Below are positions 30,704 to 39,700 of a stretch of 45,806 bases of DNA, piece by piece; position 1 is the stretch's first letter; each line of letters begins with the position of its first letter. The notes beneath the pieces were generated by a model. It was not told the origin of the DNA. It made no database searches and worked only from the letters and a program-made list of their open reading frames with translations. Both the position numbers and the translations under genes were made by a program. This stretch comes from an uncultured Monoglobus sp. (GTDB lineage Bacteria; Bacillota; Clostridia; Monoglobales; Monoglobaceae). The stretch covers positions 1-45,806 of the forward strand of contig CANQMT010000021.1 in the NCBI GenBank assembly GCA_947625055.1. Reading direction: 5' to 3'.

Positions 30704-31852
30704 GTGGACAACAACATCAGATCCATAGAGGAGTTAGAGGCCAGAAAAGCCGCCAGGCAGGCCACAAAAGCTCTCAAGGAAAAACGGAAAAAGAAGCTTA
30801 AACGCATTATTATCTGCACGCTTATCGCGGTCATCATCGTCTCAATGCTCGGCGTCGTTATATATCAAATATACAGCGACATGAACGGAGTCGGAGGCGA
30901 TGACAAGCTTTATGTGATCGACGTGCCCGCGGGCGCGGGCGCCTCGACCGTGTCAAATCTTTTGGCCAACCGCGGCATAATCAAATACGCGCCGCTGTTC
31001 AGGCTTTACGCGGGGAACCGCTACATGTTCCAGCAGGGGCGGCACTCGGTCTCGTCGTCGATGACATACAAGGAACTGCTTAACACATTCGCCAGCTACG
31101 CCGACGGCGGAGTGGGCGATCAGGTCGAGGTCGTTATCCCCGAGGGAAGCGAGCTGCACCGGATAGCGGAGATACTCGAGGAAAAGGGCCTTGTGACGGT
31201 CAGCGATTTTATGAACGAGGTTAACTACGGCCAATTCGACTATAGCTTTGTAAACGAGATCCCCAGGACCGAGAACCGTCTTGAAGGCTATCTTTATCCG
31301 GCAACATATCAGATCTTCCCCGGCACATCGCCGCACGACATTGTCACCATGATGCTTGACGCGTTCAATTCAAAGGTCATGCCGGTCTACAATGCCAGCA
31401 ATACCACCGACCCGGTCGATTATGTTGTGACTATGGCGTCGGTTGTGGAGCGCGAAGCCGCGTCGGAGGATGAAATGCCGATCGTATCGTCGGTGTTCAA
31501 CAACAGACTTTACGAGGGCCGAAGGCTTGAGTCGTGCGCCACCGTCCAGTATATACTCGGCGAGCGCAAGCCCGTGCTCAGCGAGGAGGACACAGAGATA
31601 GATTCTCCATACAACACATACCGAAACAAAGGCCTGCCGGTCGGCCCGATCTGCTCGCCGGGTCTCGCGGCGATACGCGCGGCGCTCTACCCCGAGCAAA
31701 CGCCGTATATGTATTTCGTGGCGGCGGCCGACGGCTCGAAGAACTACTTCTCCGAGACATACGAGCAGCACGAGGAAAAGGTCCGCCGGATCCAAAACGG
31801 AGAGCCCGTGACCGACACCGCGCCCGAAACAGCCGGTACCGAACAGGATTAA
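30704..31852 (+). CDS. mltG: Endolytic murein transglycosylase MltG
   Basis: MltG (YceG family) is anchored in the membrane and cuts nascent peptidoglycan strands internally, setting glycan length. The 382-residue protein has a basic cytoplasmic N-terminus (1-34), one membrane helix (about 35-57), a LysM-like subdomain (about 68-140) and the catalytic domain with ENRLEGYLYPATYQIFPG, the catalytic Glu249 in ASVVEREAA, VFNNRLYEGRRLESCATVQY and YNTYRNKGLPVGPICSPG. I chose the GTG at 30704 because GGAGGG lies 7 nt upstream; an in-frame ATG at 30683 lacks a site. It is followed by trmR and rodA; the mltG-trmR order matches yrrL-yrrM of B. subtilis. RodA directly downstream fits a wall-elongation role. 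Confidence 0.95.
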   Translation: MDNNIRSIEELEARKAARQATKALKEKRKKKLKRIIICTLIAVIIVSMLGVVIYQIYSDMNGVGGDDKLYVIDVPAGAGASTVSNLLANRGIIKYAPLFRLYAGNRYMFQQGRHSVSSSMTYKELLNTFASYADGGVGDQVEVVIPEGSELHRIAEILEEKGLVTVSDFMNEVNYGQFDYSFVNEIPRTENRLEGYLYPATYQIFPGTSPHDIVTMMLDAFNSKVMPVYNASNTTDPVDYVVTMASVVEREAASEDEMPIVSSVFNNRLYEGRRLESCATVQYILGERKPVLSEEDTEIDSPYNTYRNKGLPVGPICSPGLAAIRAALYPEQTPYMYFVAAADGSKNYFSETYEQHEEKVRRIQNGEPVTDTAPETAGTEQD

Positions 31853-31876
31853 AAACGGAGATGAATAAAATCCGCC

Positions 31877-32563
31877 ATGATTGACGACAGTATTAACCAT
31901 GAATATATAATAAGATATATCAGGGACGTTCTTCCGAAAAGCGATGGTCTTTTAAAGGAGCTTGAGGATTTCGCCGCGGCGAACGACGTTCCGGTGTCTC
32001 AGCCCGAGACGATAAAGCTGATCGAGATCCTCATCCGCCTGAGCGGAGCCGAACGCATACTTGAGATAGGCGCCGCCATAGGCTACTCGGCCGTGAGAAT
32101 GGCGGGCGTCAGCGGCGGGATCACGGTTGACACGATCGAGATCGACCGCAAGGCCGCGGACTATGCCGAAAAGGTGTTCGAGCGCGCCGGACTTTCCGAC
32201 AGAATAACCCTGCACCGCGGAAACGCGGGAGACATTCTGCCCCGCCTCCGCGGCGAGGGCAGACGCTTTGATCTCATATTTGTCGATGCGGCAAAGGCGC
32301 AGTACGGCAGCTTTTTTGATCCGTGCTTTGAAATGCTCGTCCCCGGCGGGCTGCTGATCTCGGACAACATTTTGTATAAGGGCATGACCGCCACCGACGA
32401 TCTGGTGCTTCACCGCAAGCGCACGATAGTAAAGCGTCTGAGGGAATACGTTGCGATGCTGAACAGCCGCAGCGGGCTTGACACCGCGGTGGTCCCGATT
32501 GGCGACGGCGTTGCCCTGAGCGTGAAAAAACATTTTAACGATACTAAAACGAACGGAGCATAA
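31877..32563 (+). CDS. trmR: tRNA 5-hydroxyuridine methyltransferase TrmR (O-methyltransferase family 3)
   Basis: A 228-residue class I SAM-dependent methyltransferase. TrmR (YrrM in B. subtilis) methylates 5-hydroxyuridine to 5-methoxyuridine at tRNA position 34. Visible are the SAM-binding ILEIGAAIGYSAVRMA, the acidic IEIDRKAADYAEKVF, metal/substrate motif FDLIFVDAAKAQYG, and LLISDNILYKG. The assignment over other O-methyltransferases rests on its place directly after mltG, as in B. subtilis yrrL-yrrM. The ATG at 31877 lies 16 nt after GGAG, longer than usual, but no better in-frame start exists because a TGA lies just upstream. Confidence 0.85.
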   Translation: MIDDSINHEYIIRYIRDVLPKSDGLLKELEDFAAANDVPVSQPETIKLIEILIRLSGAERILEIGAAIGYSAVRMAGVSGGITVDTIEIDRKAADYAEKVFERAGLSDRITLHRGNAGDILPRLRGEGRRFDLIFVDAAKAQYGSFFDPCFEMLVPGGLLISDNILYKGMTATDDLVLHRKRTIVKRLREYVAMLNSRSGLDTAVVPIGDGVALSVKKHFNDTKTNGA

Positions 32564-32565
32564 AA

Positions 32566-33681
32566 ATGCTGGAAAAAACCCGCGGCGTCAGAGACGCCAT
32601 ACGCAATATAGACTTTTTTCTGATTATTTTAACGATAGCGGCGGCAGTTTTCGGGATCATTATGATCTCAAGCGCCGGTGGCGAAAACGCCGTGAAATAC
32701 GTGATCGTTCAGAGCGCGGCGCTCGTTTTGGGCATTATCGGAGTTGTCATAATCAGTATTCTCGACTATGACTATCTGGCCGGGCTCTCAAAATATATCT
32801 ATATCGCCTGCGTCGCGCTTCTTGTCCTGGTGCTTATTCCGGGCGTCGGCTCGGTGCAGAACGGCGCGCGGAGCTGGTTCAGCCTCGGCCCTGTGAGCCT
32901 GCAGCCCGCGGAGATCGTCAAGGTGGGCTTTGTTATCACTTTTTCAAAGCACCTGAGCGATGTGGGCGGCAGCCTCAACAAGCCCAAAACGCTGTGGAAA
33001 GTGCTGCTCCACCCCGCCGTTTTATGCTTCCTTATGCTGCTTCAGCCCGATTTCGGAACGGTGGTAGTTTTCGTGATGATGACCGCGGCAATGCTTTTTA
33101 TGGCCAAACTTAATTGGAAATACATCCTGGGCGCGGTCCTGGCGTTTGCGGCGCTTTGTCCCGTTGCTTGGTTCTTTCTGCTTAAACCGTATCAAAAGGA
33201 CAGGATCATCGCTTTGCTCAACCCCGATCTTGACCCGACAGGCAGCGGCTATCACGTTATACGCTCGCGCATAGCCGTTGGCAGCGGCAAGCTGACCGGC
33301 ATGGGCCTCTATAACGGCTCCAGCCGCTACAGCAATCTGCTGCCCGAGCGGCACACCGATTTTATTTATTCGATCGTGTGCGAGGAACTGGGAATGATCG
33401 GCGCGGTGGCCGTTATCATCCTGCTGACCGCGATAATTCTGCGCTGTCTTTATATCGGTCTCAACGCCCGGAACAGCGAGGGCCTCTATATCTGCACCGG
33501 AGTCGCGGCCATGCTGGCCTTTCAGGCGTTTGAGAACATAGGCATGTGCATTGGGATCTTTCCCGTGACCGGTATCACCCTCCCGTTCTTCAGCTACGGC
33601 GGCTCGTCGCTTATGACCAACATGCTCGCCATAGGCCTCGTTCTGAACGTGAGGTACCGATACAAACGAATTAATTTTTAA
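32566..33681 (+). CDS. rodA: Rod shape-determining SEDS glycosyltransferase RodA
   Basis: A 371-residue SEDS protein that polymerises lipid II into glycan strands during elongation, working with a class B PBP. About ten membrane helices; SEDS signatures are GVGSVQNGARSWFSLGPVSL, QPAEIVKVGFVITFSKHL, LLQPDFGTVVVF, LPERHTDFIYSIVCEELG and PVTGITLPFFSYGGSSLM. The short N-terminus and 371 residues fit RodA rather than FtsW or SpoVE, but SEDS paralogues are hard to separate by eye. CGGAG lies upstream of the ATG, and the gap to trmR is 2 bp. A strong terminator follows. Confidence 0.9.
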   Translation: MLEKTRGVRDAIRNIDFFLIILTIAAAVFGIIMISSAGGENAVKYVIVQSAALVLGIIGVVIISILDYDYLAGLSKYIYIACVALLVLVLIPGVGSVQNGARSWFSLGPVSLQPAEIVKVGFVITFSKHLSDVGGSLNKPKTLWKVLLHPAVLCFLMLLQPDFGTVVVFVMMTAAMLFMAKLNWKYILGAVLAFAALCPVAWFFLLKPYQKDRIIALLNPDLDPTGSGYHVIRSRIAVGSGKLTGMGLYNGSSRYSNLLPERHTDFIYSIVCEELGMIGAVAVIILLTAIILRCLYIGLNARNSEGLYICTGVAAMLAFQAFENIGMCIGIFPVTGITLPFFSYGGSSLMTNMLAIGLVLNVRYRYKRINF

Positions 33682-33682
33682 T

Positions 33683-33717
33683 AAAAAAGGAGTGACCGCG
33701 GTGTCACTCCTTTTTTA
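33683..33717 (+). terminator. Intrinsic terminator of the mltG-trmR-rodA run
   Basis: AAAAAAGGAGTGAC and GTCACTCCTTTTTT form a long stem ending in a T-run, two bases after the rodA stop. Symmetric, so it could work in both directions. Confidence 0.9.
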
Positions 33718-34063
33718 TTATCCCCGCCCCGCCCCCAAAATTTGCAATTTGTGCGAGCTAAAAATAGTTTCTTTTCCGTCCGGGCGGGGCATGACGGAAC
33801 CGGGTCCGGCGATCATATCAGAGCTATTTTTAGCTCGCGGATTTATTGGAGCTGTATTAATAACGCTTTTTCGACAGTCTGTGAGAGGGCGTCCTAGTCC
33901 CTAGTTACTAATCACTATTCCCTACGTTGGCGCAGCTCCTGCCGCTATGCGGCAGGACAAGTCAGAGGCCGTTCTTCGAGTAAATCGACATTGTTTACAA
34001 TTTGTTCAATACTTTTTCACAAATTCTTAATCCATTTTTGAAAAAAGCGGATATAATAAGATA
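33718..34063. other. Non-coding gap with repeats, ahead of a small RNA candidate
   Basis: Holds the third inverted-repeat element (33753-33838), AT-rich heptad-like repeats (GTCCCTAGTTACTAATCACT, within about 33889-33924), a perfect 9-bp hairpin (TCCTGCCGC-TAT-GCGGCAGGA, 33937-33957) and the -10 box TATAAT (34052-34057) of the sRNA candidate, whose -35 is weak. No gene seen. Confidence 0.65.
33753..33838 (-). repeat. Inverted-repeat element (CGAGCTAAAAACAG ends), copy 3, inverted
   Basis: An 86-bp copy in opposite orientation to those at 4154 and 8338. Its end reads GCGAGCTAAAAATAG where the others have AAAACAG, and the opposite end carries the matching change (CTATTTTTAGCTCGC), so pairing is kept by compensatory substitution. 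Confidence 0.85.
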
Positions 34064-34148
34064 TGTAGCAAGTCATTGTTACAGAGTTAAAACATAACTC
34101 CCTCCCTTTTAATTTTGGACCGCTTTTCCCCAAAGCGGTCATTTTTTT
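34064..34148 (+). ncRNA. Candidate trans-acting small RNA with C-rich core, copy 2
   Basis: A predicted transcript of about 85 nt after TATAAT (34052-34057). It has a 5' hairpin (GTAGCAA-GTCA-TTGTTAC), the core AACATAACTCCCTCCCTTT (34091-34109), and a terminator (GACCGCTTT / AAAGCGGTC) with TTTTTTT. It matches the candidate at 11401-11483 in the core and architecture, while both hairpins differ in sequence but keep pairing. It is independent of rodA (own terminator upstream) and of galU (own promoter downstream). Confidence 0.65.
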
Positions 34149-34164
34149 GCACATTAAATAAATC

Positions 34165-34193
34165 TTGCATTCCGCGGCGAAATATGATATAAT
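34165..34193 (+). promoter_or_regulatory. SigA-type promoter of galU
   Basis: TTGCAT (34165-34170), 17-bp spacer, TATAAT (34188-34193). It begins 17 nt after the sRNA terminator. Confidence 0.8.
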
Positions 34194-34244
34194 TTTCAAA
34201 AGATCCCGCTGCCGCACGGCGGCGGAAGTGAAAGGAGAAAGAAG

Positions 34245-35123
34245 ATGTCAACAATAAAACCCGTACGCAAAGCTGTCATACCGGTGGCGGGCTGGGGCAC
34301 GCGCTTCCTGCCGGCGACCAAGGCGATGCCCAAGGAGATGCTCCCGATAGTGGACACGCCCACCATACAGTATATAGTTGAAGAGGCGGTTGCCTCCGGA
34401 ATAGAGCAGATCTGTCTTGTCACCGCCCACACCAAAAAGGCGATAGAGGATCATTTCGACCGTAGCCTCGAGCTTGAGGCGCTGCTTGACGCGGGCGGCA
34501 AGACCGAGTTTGCTGATCAGATCCGCGCGATAGCCGGCATGGCCGAGATCGTGGCGGTGCGCCAGAAGGAGGCCAAGGGTCTCGGACACGCGGTACTGTG
34601 CGCCGAGAGCTTCGCGGCGGGCGAGCCGATAGCGGTCCTTCTCGGCGATGACGTAGTATATAATGAAGGAACTCCGTGCCTCAAACAGCTTATCGGCGTG
34701 TATAACGAGACGGGCGGCAGCGTTTTGGGCGTTCAAACCGTGCCGCATGAAAACATCTGCAAATACGGCTGCGTTGACGGCGAGAAGATAGGCGACCGCC
34801 TCTATACCGTAAGCGATATGATCGAAAAGCCGGCTCCGGAGGACGCGCCCACCGACGTCGGAGTGCTGGGCCGATACGTGATAACCCCGGGCATATTTGA
34901 AAAGCTGAAGGCGACAAAGCCGGGCGCGGGCGGCGAGATACAGCTTACCGACGCGCTCAGGGCGCTGGCGAAGGACGAGAAGATGTACGCGTATGATTTT
35001 GAGGGCAGACGCTATGACGTGGGCGACCGCCTCGGATTTTTAGAGGCTACGGTCGAGTACGCCCTCCGCCGCGAGGATCTCGCCGCCCCGTTCAAAACCT
35101 ACCTGAAAAGCATATTGAATTAG
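34245..35123 (+). CDS. galU: UTP--glucose-1-phosphate uridylyltransferase
   Basis: GalU makes UDP-glucose from UTP and glucose-1-phosphate for glycolipids, teichoic acid decoration and capsule. The 292-residue protein has the nucleotide-binding AVIPVAGWGTRFLPATKAMP (10-29) followed by KEMLPI, TAHTKKAIEDHFD, EAKGLGHAVLCA, LLGDDVVYNE and the sugar-binding VGVLGRYVITPGIFE. AAAGGAG precedes the ATG. It has its own promoter and is followed by a repeat block and an ABC-2 glycan-type permease, suggesting a role in surface polysaccharide supply. Confidence 0.96.
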   Translation: MSTIKPVRKAVIPVAGWGTRFLPATKAMPKEMLPIVDTPTIQYIVEEAVASGIEQICLVTAHTKKAIEDHFDRSLELEALLDAGGKTEFADQIRAIAGMAEIVAVRQKEAKGLGHAVLCAESFAAGEPIAVLLGDDVVYNEGTPCLKQLIGVYNETGGSVLGVQTVPHENICKYGCVDGEKIGDRLYTVSDMIEKPAPEDAPTDVGVLGRYVITPGIFEKLKATKPGAGGEIQLTDALRALAKDEKMYAYDFEGRRYDVGDRLGFLEATVEYALRREDLAAPFKTYLKSILN

Positions 35124-35270
35124 CACCCTCGGGCGGCATGTGGGCATGCCGCCCTACACCGTAGGGGCGGATATTATCCGCCCGCTTCTGCCTCGCCCCT
35201 TGGGGAGAGGTGTCAGGCGCAGCCTGACGGAGAGGGGTTCCTAATCACTATTCGCTAATAACTAATCCCT
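35124..35270. repeat. Repeat block between galU and the ABC permease
   Basis: Contains GGCATGTGGGCATGCCGCCC (35134-35153, also at 44698-44717), the GGGCGGATATTATCCGCCC palindrome (35165-35183), the GGGGAGAGGTG palindromic repeat with stem GTCAGGCGCAGCCTGAC, and AT-rich heptad-like repeats ending at the permease ATG. It separates the permease from any obvious promoter or ribosome binding site. Confidence 0.8.
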
Positions 35271-36014
35271 ATGTTCAAACAACTGATAACACTATCCAAA
35301 ACCGATTTCAAATCCCGTTACGCGGGCCATACAATGGGCGCGCTGTGGGCGCTGGCGTATCCGGCGGCCACGGTGTTGCTTTATTTTATTGTGTTCAAAA
35401 TAATACTCAAGACCGGCCCGATCGACGGCTCGCCGTATCTTTTGTGGCTTGTTTCGGCGCTCGCGCCGTATCTGTTCATAAGCGAGGCGGTCTCCGCGGC
35501 GGCCTCGAGCTTCCCCGACTACGCCTACATCGCGAAGAAATCGCGTCTGAGCCTGGGTCTGCTTCCGGCGGCTCGGGTGTTGTCGTGTCTGGCGGTGCAT
35601 GGGGTGTTCCTTGCTGCGCTCGCGGTGATCAAGCACAGTCCCGCGCTGTCCGATCTGCTTTTGGCTGCGTGCGTGGCGGCGGAGCTTGCTTTCGCGCTGG
35701 CGGCGGGTTATCTTCTCGCGCTGCTGACGGTATTTTTCCGCGACATAAAAAGCCTGCTGCCGATCCTGACGCAGATCGGTTTTTGGCTGACCCCGATCTT
35801 CTGGGACGCGTCAGCCGCGCCCGAGCCGTTCCGAACGCTGCTTCGGGCGGTGAATCCGTGCGGGTGCATGGCGGAGTGTTTCCGGTCGGTGCTGTGCGGC
35901 GGCGGTGTGCCTTTGTGGTATATCGTATATTTTTCCGTTATTACAATAATTATAGGCGTAATTTCGACATGGCTATTTCGTTGTATTAAACATAGAATTA
36001 TAGACTTCTTTTAA
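35271..36014 (+). CDS. ABC-2 type polysaccharide-export permease, ATPase partner missing
   Basis: A 247-residue ABC-2 permease of the Wzm/TagG/KpsM kind with six predicted helices. The start KQLITLSKTDFKSRYAGHTM followed by GALWALAYP and the AVNPCGCMAECFRSVLCGG segment near the C-terminus are typical of teichoic-acid or O-antigen exporters. Such permeases are normally encoded next to their ATPase (Wzt/TagH). Here repeats and a giant surface protein follow instead, so the ATPase lies elsewhere or was lost. No ribosome binding site is visible before the ATG at 35271; the sequence there is AT-rich repeat, so the true start may differ or expression may be impaired. Substrate unknown. Confidence 0.85.
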   Translation: MFKQLITLSKTDFKSRYAGHTMGALWALAYPAATVLLYFIVFKIILKTGPIDGSPYLLWLVSALAPYLFISEAVSAAASSFPDYAYIAKKSRLSLGLLPAARVLSCLAVHGVFLAALAVIKHSPALSDLLLAACVAAELAFALAAGYLLALLTVFFRDIKSLLPILTQIGFWLTPIFWDASAAPEPFRTLLRAVNPCGCMAECFRSVLCGGGVPLWYIVYFSVITIIIGVISTWLFRCIKHRIIDFF

Positions 36015-36042
36015 AAAAACTGTTTTTTTTATTACAAAAGTA

Positions 36043-36071
36043 TTGCAATTTTAGATTTAATATGGTATTAT
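36043..36071 (+). promoter_or_regulatory. Distal promoter candidate for the giant SLH gene
   Basis: TTGCAA (36043-36048), 17-bp spacer, TATTAT (36066-36071). If used, the mRNA leader is about 640 nt and runs through both repeat units. Confidence 0.5.
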
Positions 36072-36188
36072 AGTACATAGCAAAATATCTTAAAATAGGT
36101 TTTTGTGTACAGATTTACGTATATATTGTAGCTTCGCGAACATACACATACAAGCGATAGTGTTTGTTGTGTGTTTTTCTCGACTTTA

Positions 36189-36620
36189 CATGCGCGGCCC
36201 CCAAATTCGTAGGGGCGGATATTATCCGCCCGGCTCGCCCCAAAATTTGTAGGGGCGGATATTATCCGCCCGGCTCGCCACTTGGGGAGAGCTGTCTGCG
36301 GTCGGAGCCGCGAAGCGGGTGCGGGGCACAAGCGTATTTCGTTTTCTCGGATAAACGAGGCCACAAATCATTAACGTGAGCGGACATGCGCGGCCCTCGA
36401 CGTCCCGCCTCTCCCCCAAATTCGTAGGGGACGGCGCCCTCGACGTCCCGGCTCGCCCCAAAATTTGTAGGGGCGGATATTATCCGCCCGGCTCGCCCCT
36501 TGGGGAGAGCTGTCTGCGGTCGGAGCCGCGAAGCGGGTGCGGGGCACAAGCGTATTCCGTTTTCTCGGATAAGCGAGGCCACAAATCATTAACGTGAGCG
36601 GAAATGTGCGGCCGGAGCCG
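36189..36620 (+). repeat. Two tandem units of the GAAGCGGGTGCGGGGCAC repeat, left flank
   Basis: Two units 218 bp apart (36291 and 36509 as equivalent points). Each carries the GGGCGGATATTATCCGCCC palindrome, CTTGGGGAGAG, GGAGCCGCGAAGCGGGTGCG and GAGGCCACAAATCATTAAC. One copy of the related GGGGACGGCGCCCTCGACG repeat lies at 36424-36450. The same core occurs twice, in the same orientation, at 44307-44580, just beyond the giant gene. Confidence 0.85.
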
Positions 36621-36647
36621 CCCGCAGGCGGTAAGGAAACAAAAACA

Positions 36648-36677
36648 TTAACAAAGCAAAAAAAATAAAAATAAAAT
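36648..36677 (+). promoter_or_regulatory. Proximal promoter candidate for the giant SLH gene
   Basis: TTAACA (36648-36653), 18-bp A-rich spacer, TAAAAT (36672-36677), giving a leader of about 35 nt. Weaker by sequence than the distal candidate, but better placed. Confidence 0.4.
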
Positions 36678-36720
36678 AGAAGCCTCAGGCTTCAACAAAA
36701 CTTTCAAGGAGGGTTTCTGT

Positions 36721-39700
36721 ATGAGAAACTTAAAAAGAACCTTGGCCTCAATTCTGGCCATCGCTATGGTTCTGACCACGTTCGGCATACCCGTTGTAAT
36801 GGCGGCGAACTTCAGTGACACAAGCGGTCACTGGGCGGAAACGTATATCGACACATGGACTGGCTATGGCGTAATTCAGGGCGACGGCGACGGTACATTC
36901 AGACCCGACGACGCCATTACCCGCGCGGAAGTTGCGCAGGTAACACAGAATGTTATCGGCTATGTTACCACAGCCGGTAACTCGTTCACGGATGTGGACA
37001 CCTCGGCATGGTATGCCGACGCGGTCCTCAAGCTTGTTGCGGCAGGCACACTCACCGGTAACGGCGACGGAACAATGGCTCCGAACGCTTACATGACCCG
37101 TGAGGAAGCCATGACAATGCTCGCGAGAGCGTATGGTCTCACACCCGAGAACACACAGGCAGGCATCACTCAGTATTCCGATTACACATCGGTTTCTGAC
37201 TATGCTACAGGCTACATAGGTGCCATGACGGCTGCCGGTTATGTAAACGGTTATGAGGACGGAACTATCAGACCTCAGGCCAACGTTTCCAGAGCCGAGT
37301 TCGTAAAGATGCTTGACAACATGATCAAGATGTACATCACGGCTCCCGGCACATACGGCCCGCTTTACGCAGGCACGGGTATCGTAATGATCAAGACCGG
37401 CGGCGTTACGCTGAACGGTGTAGTTGCCAAGGGCATCGTAGTATCGCCTCAGGTAAGCGGCTCGGTTGATCTTTCGACCTCGCAGTATGATTATGTAAAG
37501 AATCTGTCAACATCTGCAAGCGTTACGGGCGCCAACACCTCAAACGGTGATGACAACAGCATCATCTGGGGCGGCATATACGGCGGCAGCAGCGGCAGCA
37601 GCTCAAGCGGCTATCGTCCTCCTTCAACCACGAGAAGACCTTCTTCCACGAATCCGCCTACTTCCGTTAAGCTTCCCGATGAGAAGTATGACGCGGGCAA
37701 GGGCGGCAGCGTAGAGGTTGAACTCAACGCGAGCGCTAAGTCTGTATCCGTAACCTTAGACGGCAAGGAACTGAGCACTGATTCTTACACCTACAAAGAC
37801 GGAAAAGTTACTTTTGATGAGAAATATCTGAAAGAGCTGGCTAACGGTGACTATAACTTCCGCATCACGGATGATCAGGGTAGGGTTTATAACGTTACGA
37901 TCACGGTTTCAAATTCTACTGTTCCCACAGCGGCTCCCGGTGAGACAACAGCTCCCGGTCCCGATGAGACAACAGCTCCCGGCCCCGACGAGACAACAGC
38001 TCCCGGTGAGACGACTGCTCCCGGCGAGACAACACCTCCCGCTGCTGACATGCACAAGGCTCATCTGTATGATGAAGGCCAGGGCGGTAAACTCGTTACA
38101 ATTTCCGAGCCCACAAACGCTCCTGAAGAGCCCACAAACGCTCCCGAAGAGCCCACAAACGCTCCCGAAGAGCCCACACAGGCTCCCGCAGAGGCTACAA
38201 ACGCTCCCGCAGAGCCCACACAGGCTCCCGCAGAGGCTACAAACGCTCCCGATAATCCTCCCGTAAGCGGTGACGCTGCAACATGGACGTTTGAAAACGC
38301 TCCCGCAGGCAAAATGCTCACAAATAAGGACAATAAGGATAAAGAGTGGTACACCGGCACGGTAGATCTCGGCAACGGTCTGGTATGCATATCCGGTGAC
38401 ACGATTGACGAAACCAAGCAGGAATACAACAAGTCTTTCGAGGTTGACAGAACCGGAAAGACAAAGTTTGGCGATGAGGAAGTAGTAGGCTCACTGAAGT
38501 TCGGCGGCAAGACCGACGACGGCAAGACCTACAGAGTATTGAAGTACACACCTGCGGCTGACGGTACGCTGACGCTTTATGTAAAGCACGGCAGCTCGTC
38601 AAAGCCGAATACCGACATTCGCTCGGCGATCGTAACGCAGGACGGTACAGACACAAAGATAGAGACAATAGGCACGGATGATCCTAACGTTAAGAAGGAC
38701 GTAACAGTAAAGGGCGGTTCAGAGGTTGTTATCTGGTGCGACAACAACGTTGCGCTTGCCAAGCTCGTATACTCTCCCGCTACAGCGGCTGCGGTAGCTG
38801 ATCCCGACACAGGCGCGTTCAACTTTGGTGAGGACACTGCCAATGATAAGGACGGTCTCCTGAGTAAGCTCGTTAAGGCCGGCGATCCCGCGACAGACGA
38901 CACTGTTGTATACAAGGTTGTTTGGGACGATGGATATGAAGGCGGATCCTTGGATGAACCCGCTATATCATATGATTTGTTTATAGACGGCGGCAACTTC
39001 GCTTACTTTGATTCCAAGGGCGATGACAAGTTCACCGGCGCCAGAGATACGGAAACCGGTTACAAGCCCGCAGATATCAAGATCGAAGGCTCTATCTACA
39101 GCCGCGGCGGCCAGGTAGGCGACTCCGAAGCGGACGTATACGGCGCGTTCGGCGTAGTTATGCCTTATGACGTTGGTTATGTTACGTTCGTATGCGGCGA
39201 AGGCAAAGCTTGCGCCGGCACACACGTTTATGCCAAGATAGGCTTCTCGGGCGAGACGATCGACCTCGGTCTGATTGACGATCTTGTTGCTGACGCTATC
39301 GCTCAGAATGGCGGCGAAGGCGGCATAGCTTACGCGTTCGTTCCCGTTAAGCTTGACGTTCCGATCGCAAAGGATACCCGCGTATTCCTGTGGATGGGCG
39401 ACGGCAGCCCCGGCGCTTCGCTCCCCTCGCAGGTAATTATCGAGAAGGCGGATCCGAGCGTAACGGCCGCTCCTCAGGTAACTGCTGTTCCCGACCTTAC
39501 ATCAAGGGTTACACCCGAAGTACAGTCGGGTAAAGAAGCGGATCCCGATCCCGTTTATTCAAAAGATCAGAAGCTCACGGTTGATCCTCTTCCCGCCGGT
39601 TCCGATAAGGACGGCAAAGCTACAACTTGGACCGTTAAGGGTCTCGTTTCCGCGGGCAACAACGCTTACGGCCCCGAATACGGCAAAGTTTCCGCTGATC

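Larger units (their letters stand above)
36015..36720. other. 706-bp leader/intergenic region of the giant SLH gene
   Basis: Holds a candidate distal promoter (36043-36071), two units of a GC-rich repeat (about 36189-36620), a candidate proximal promoter (36648-36677), a small hairpin (GAAGCC-TCA-GGCTTC, about 36679-36693) and the ribosome binding site CAAGGAGGG (about 36707-36715). I see no gene; the short open frames in both strands are translations of the repeat. Confidence 0.65.
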
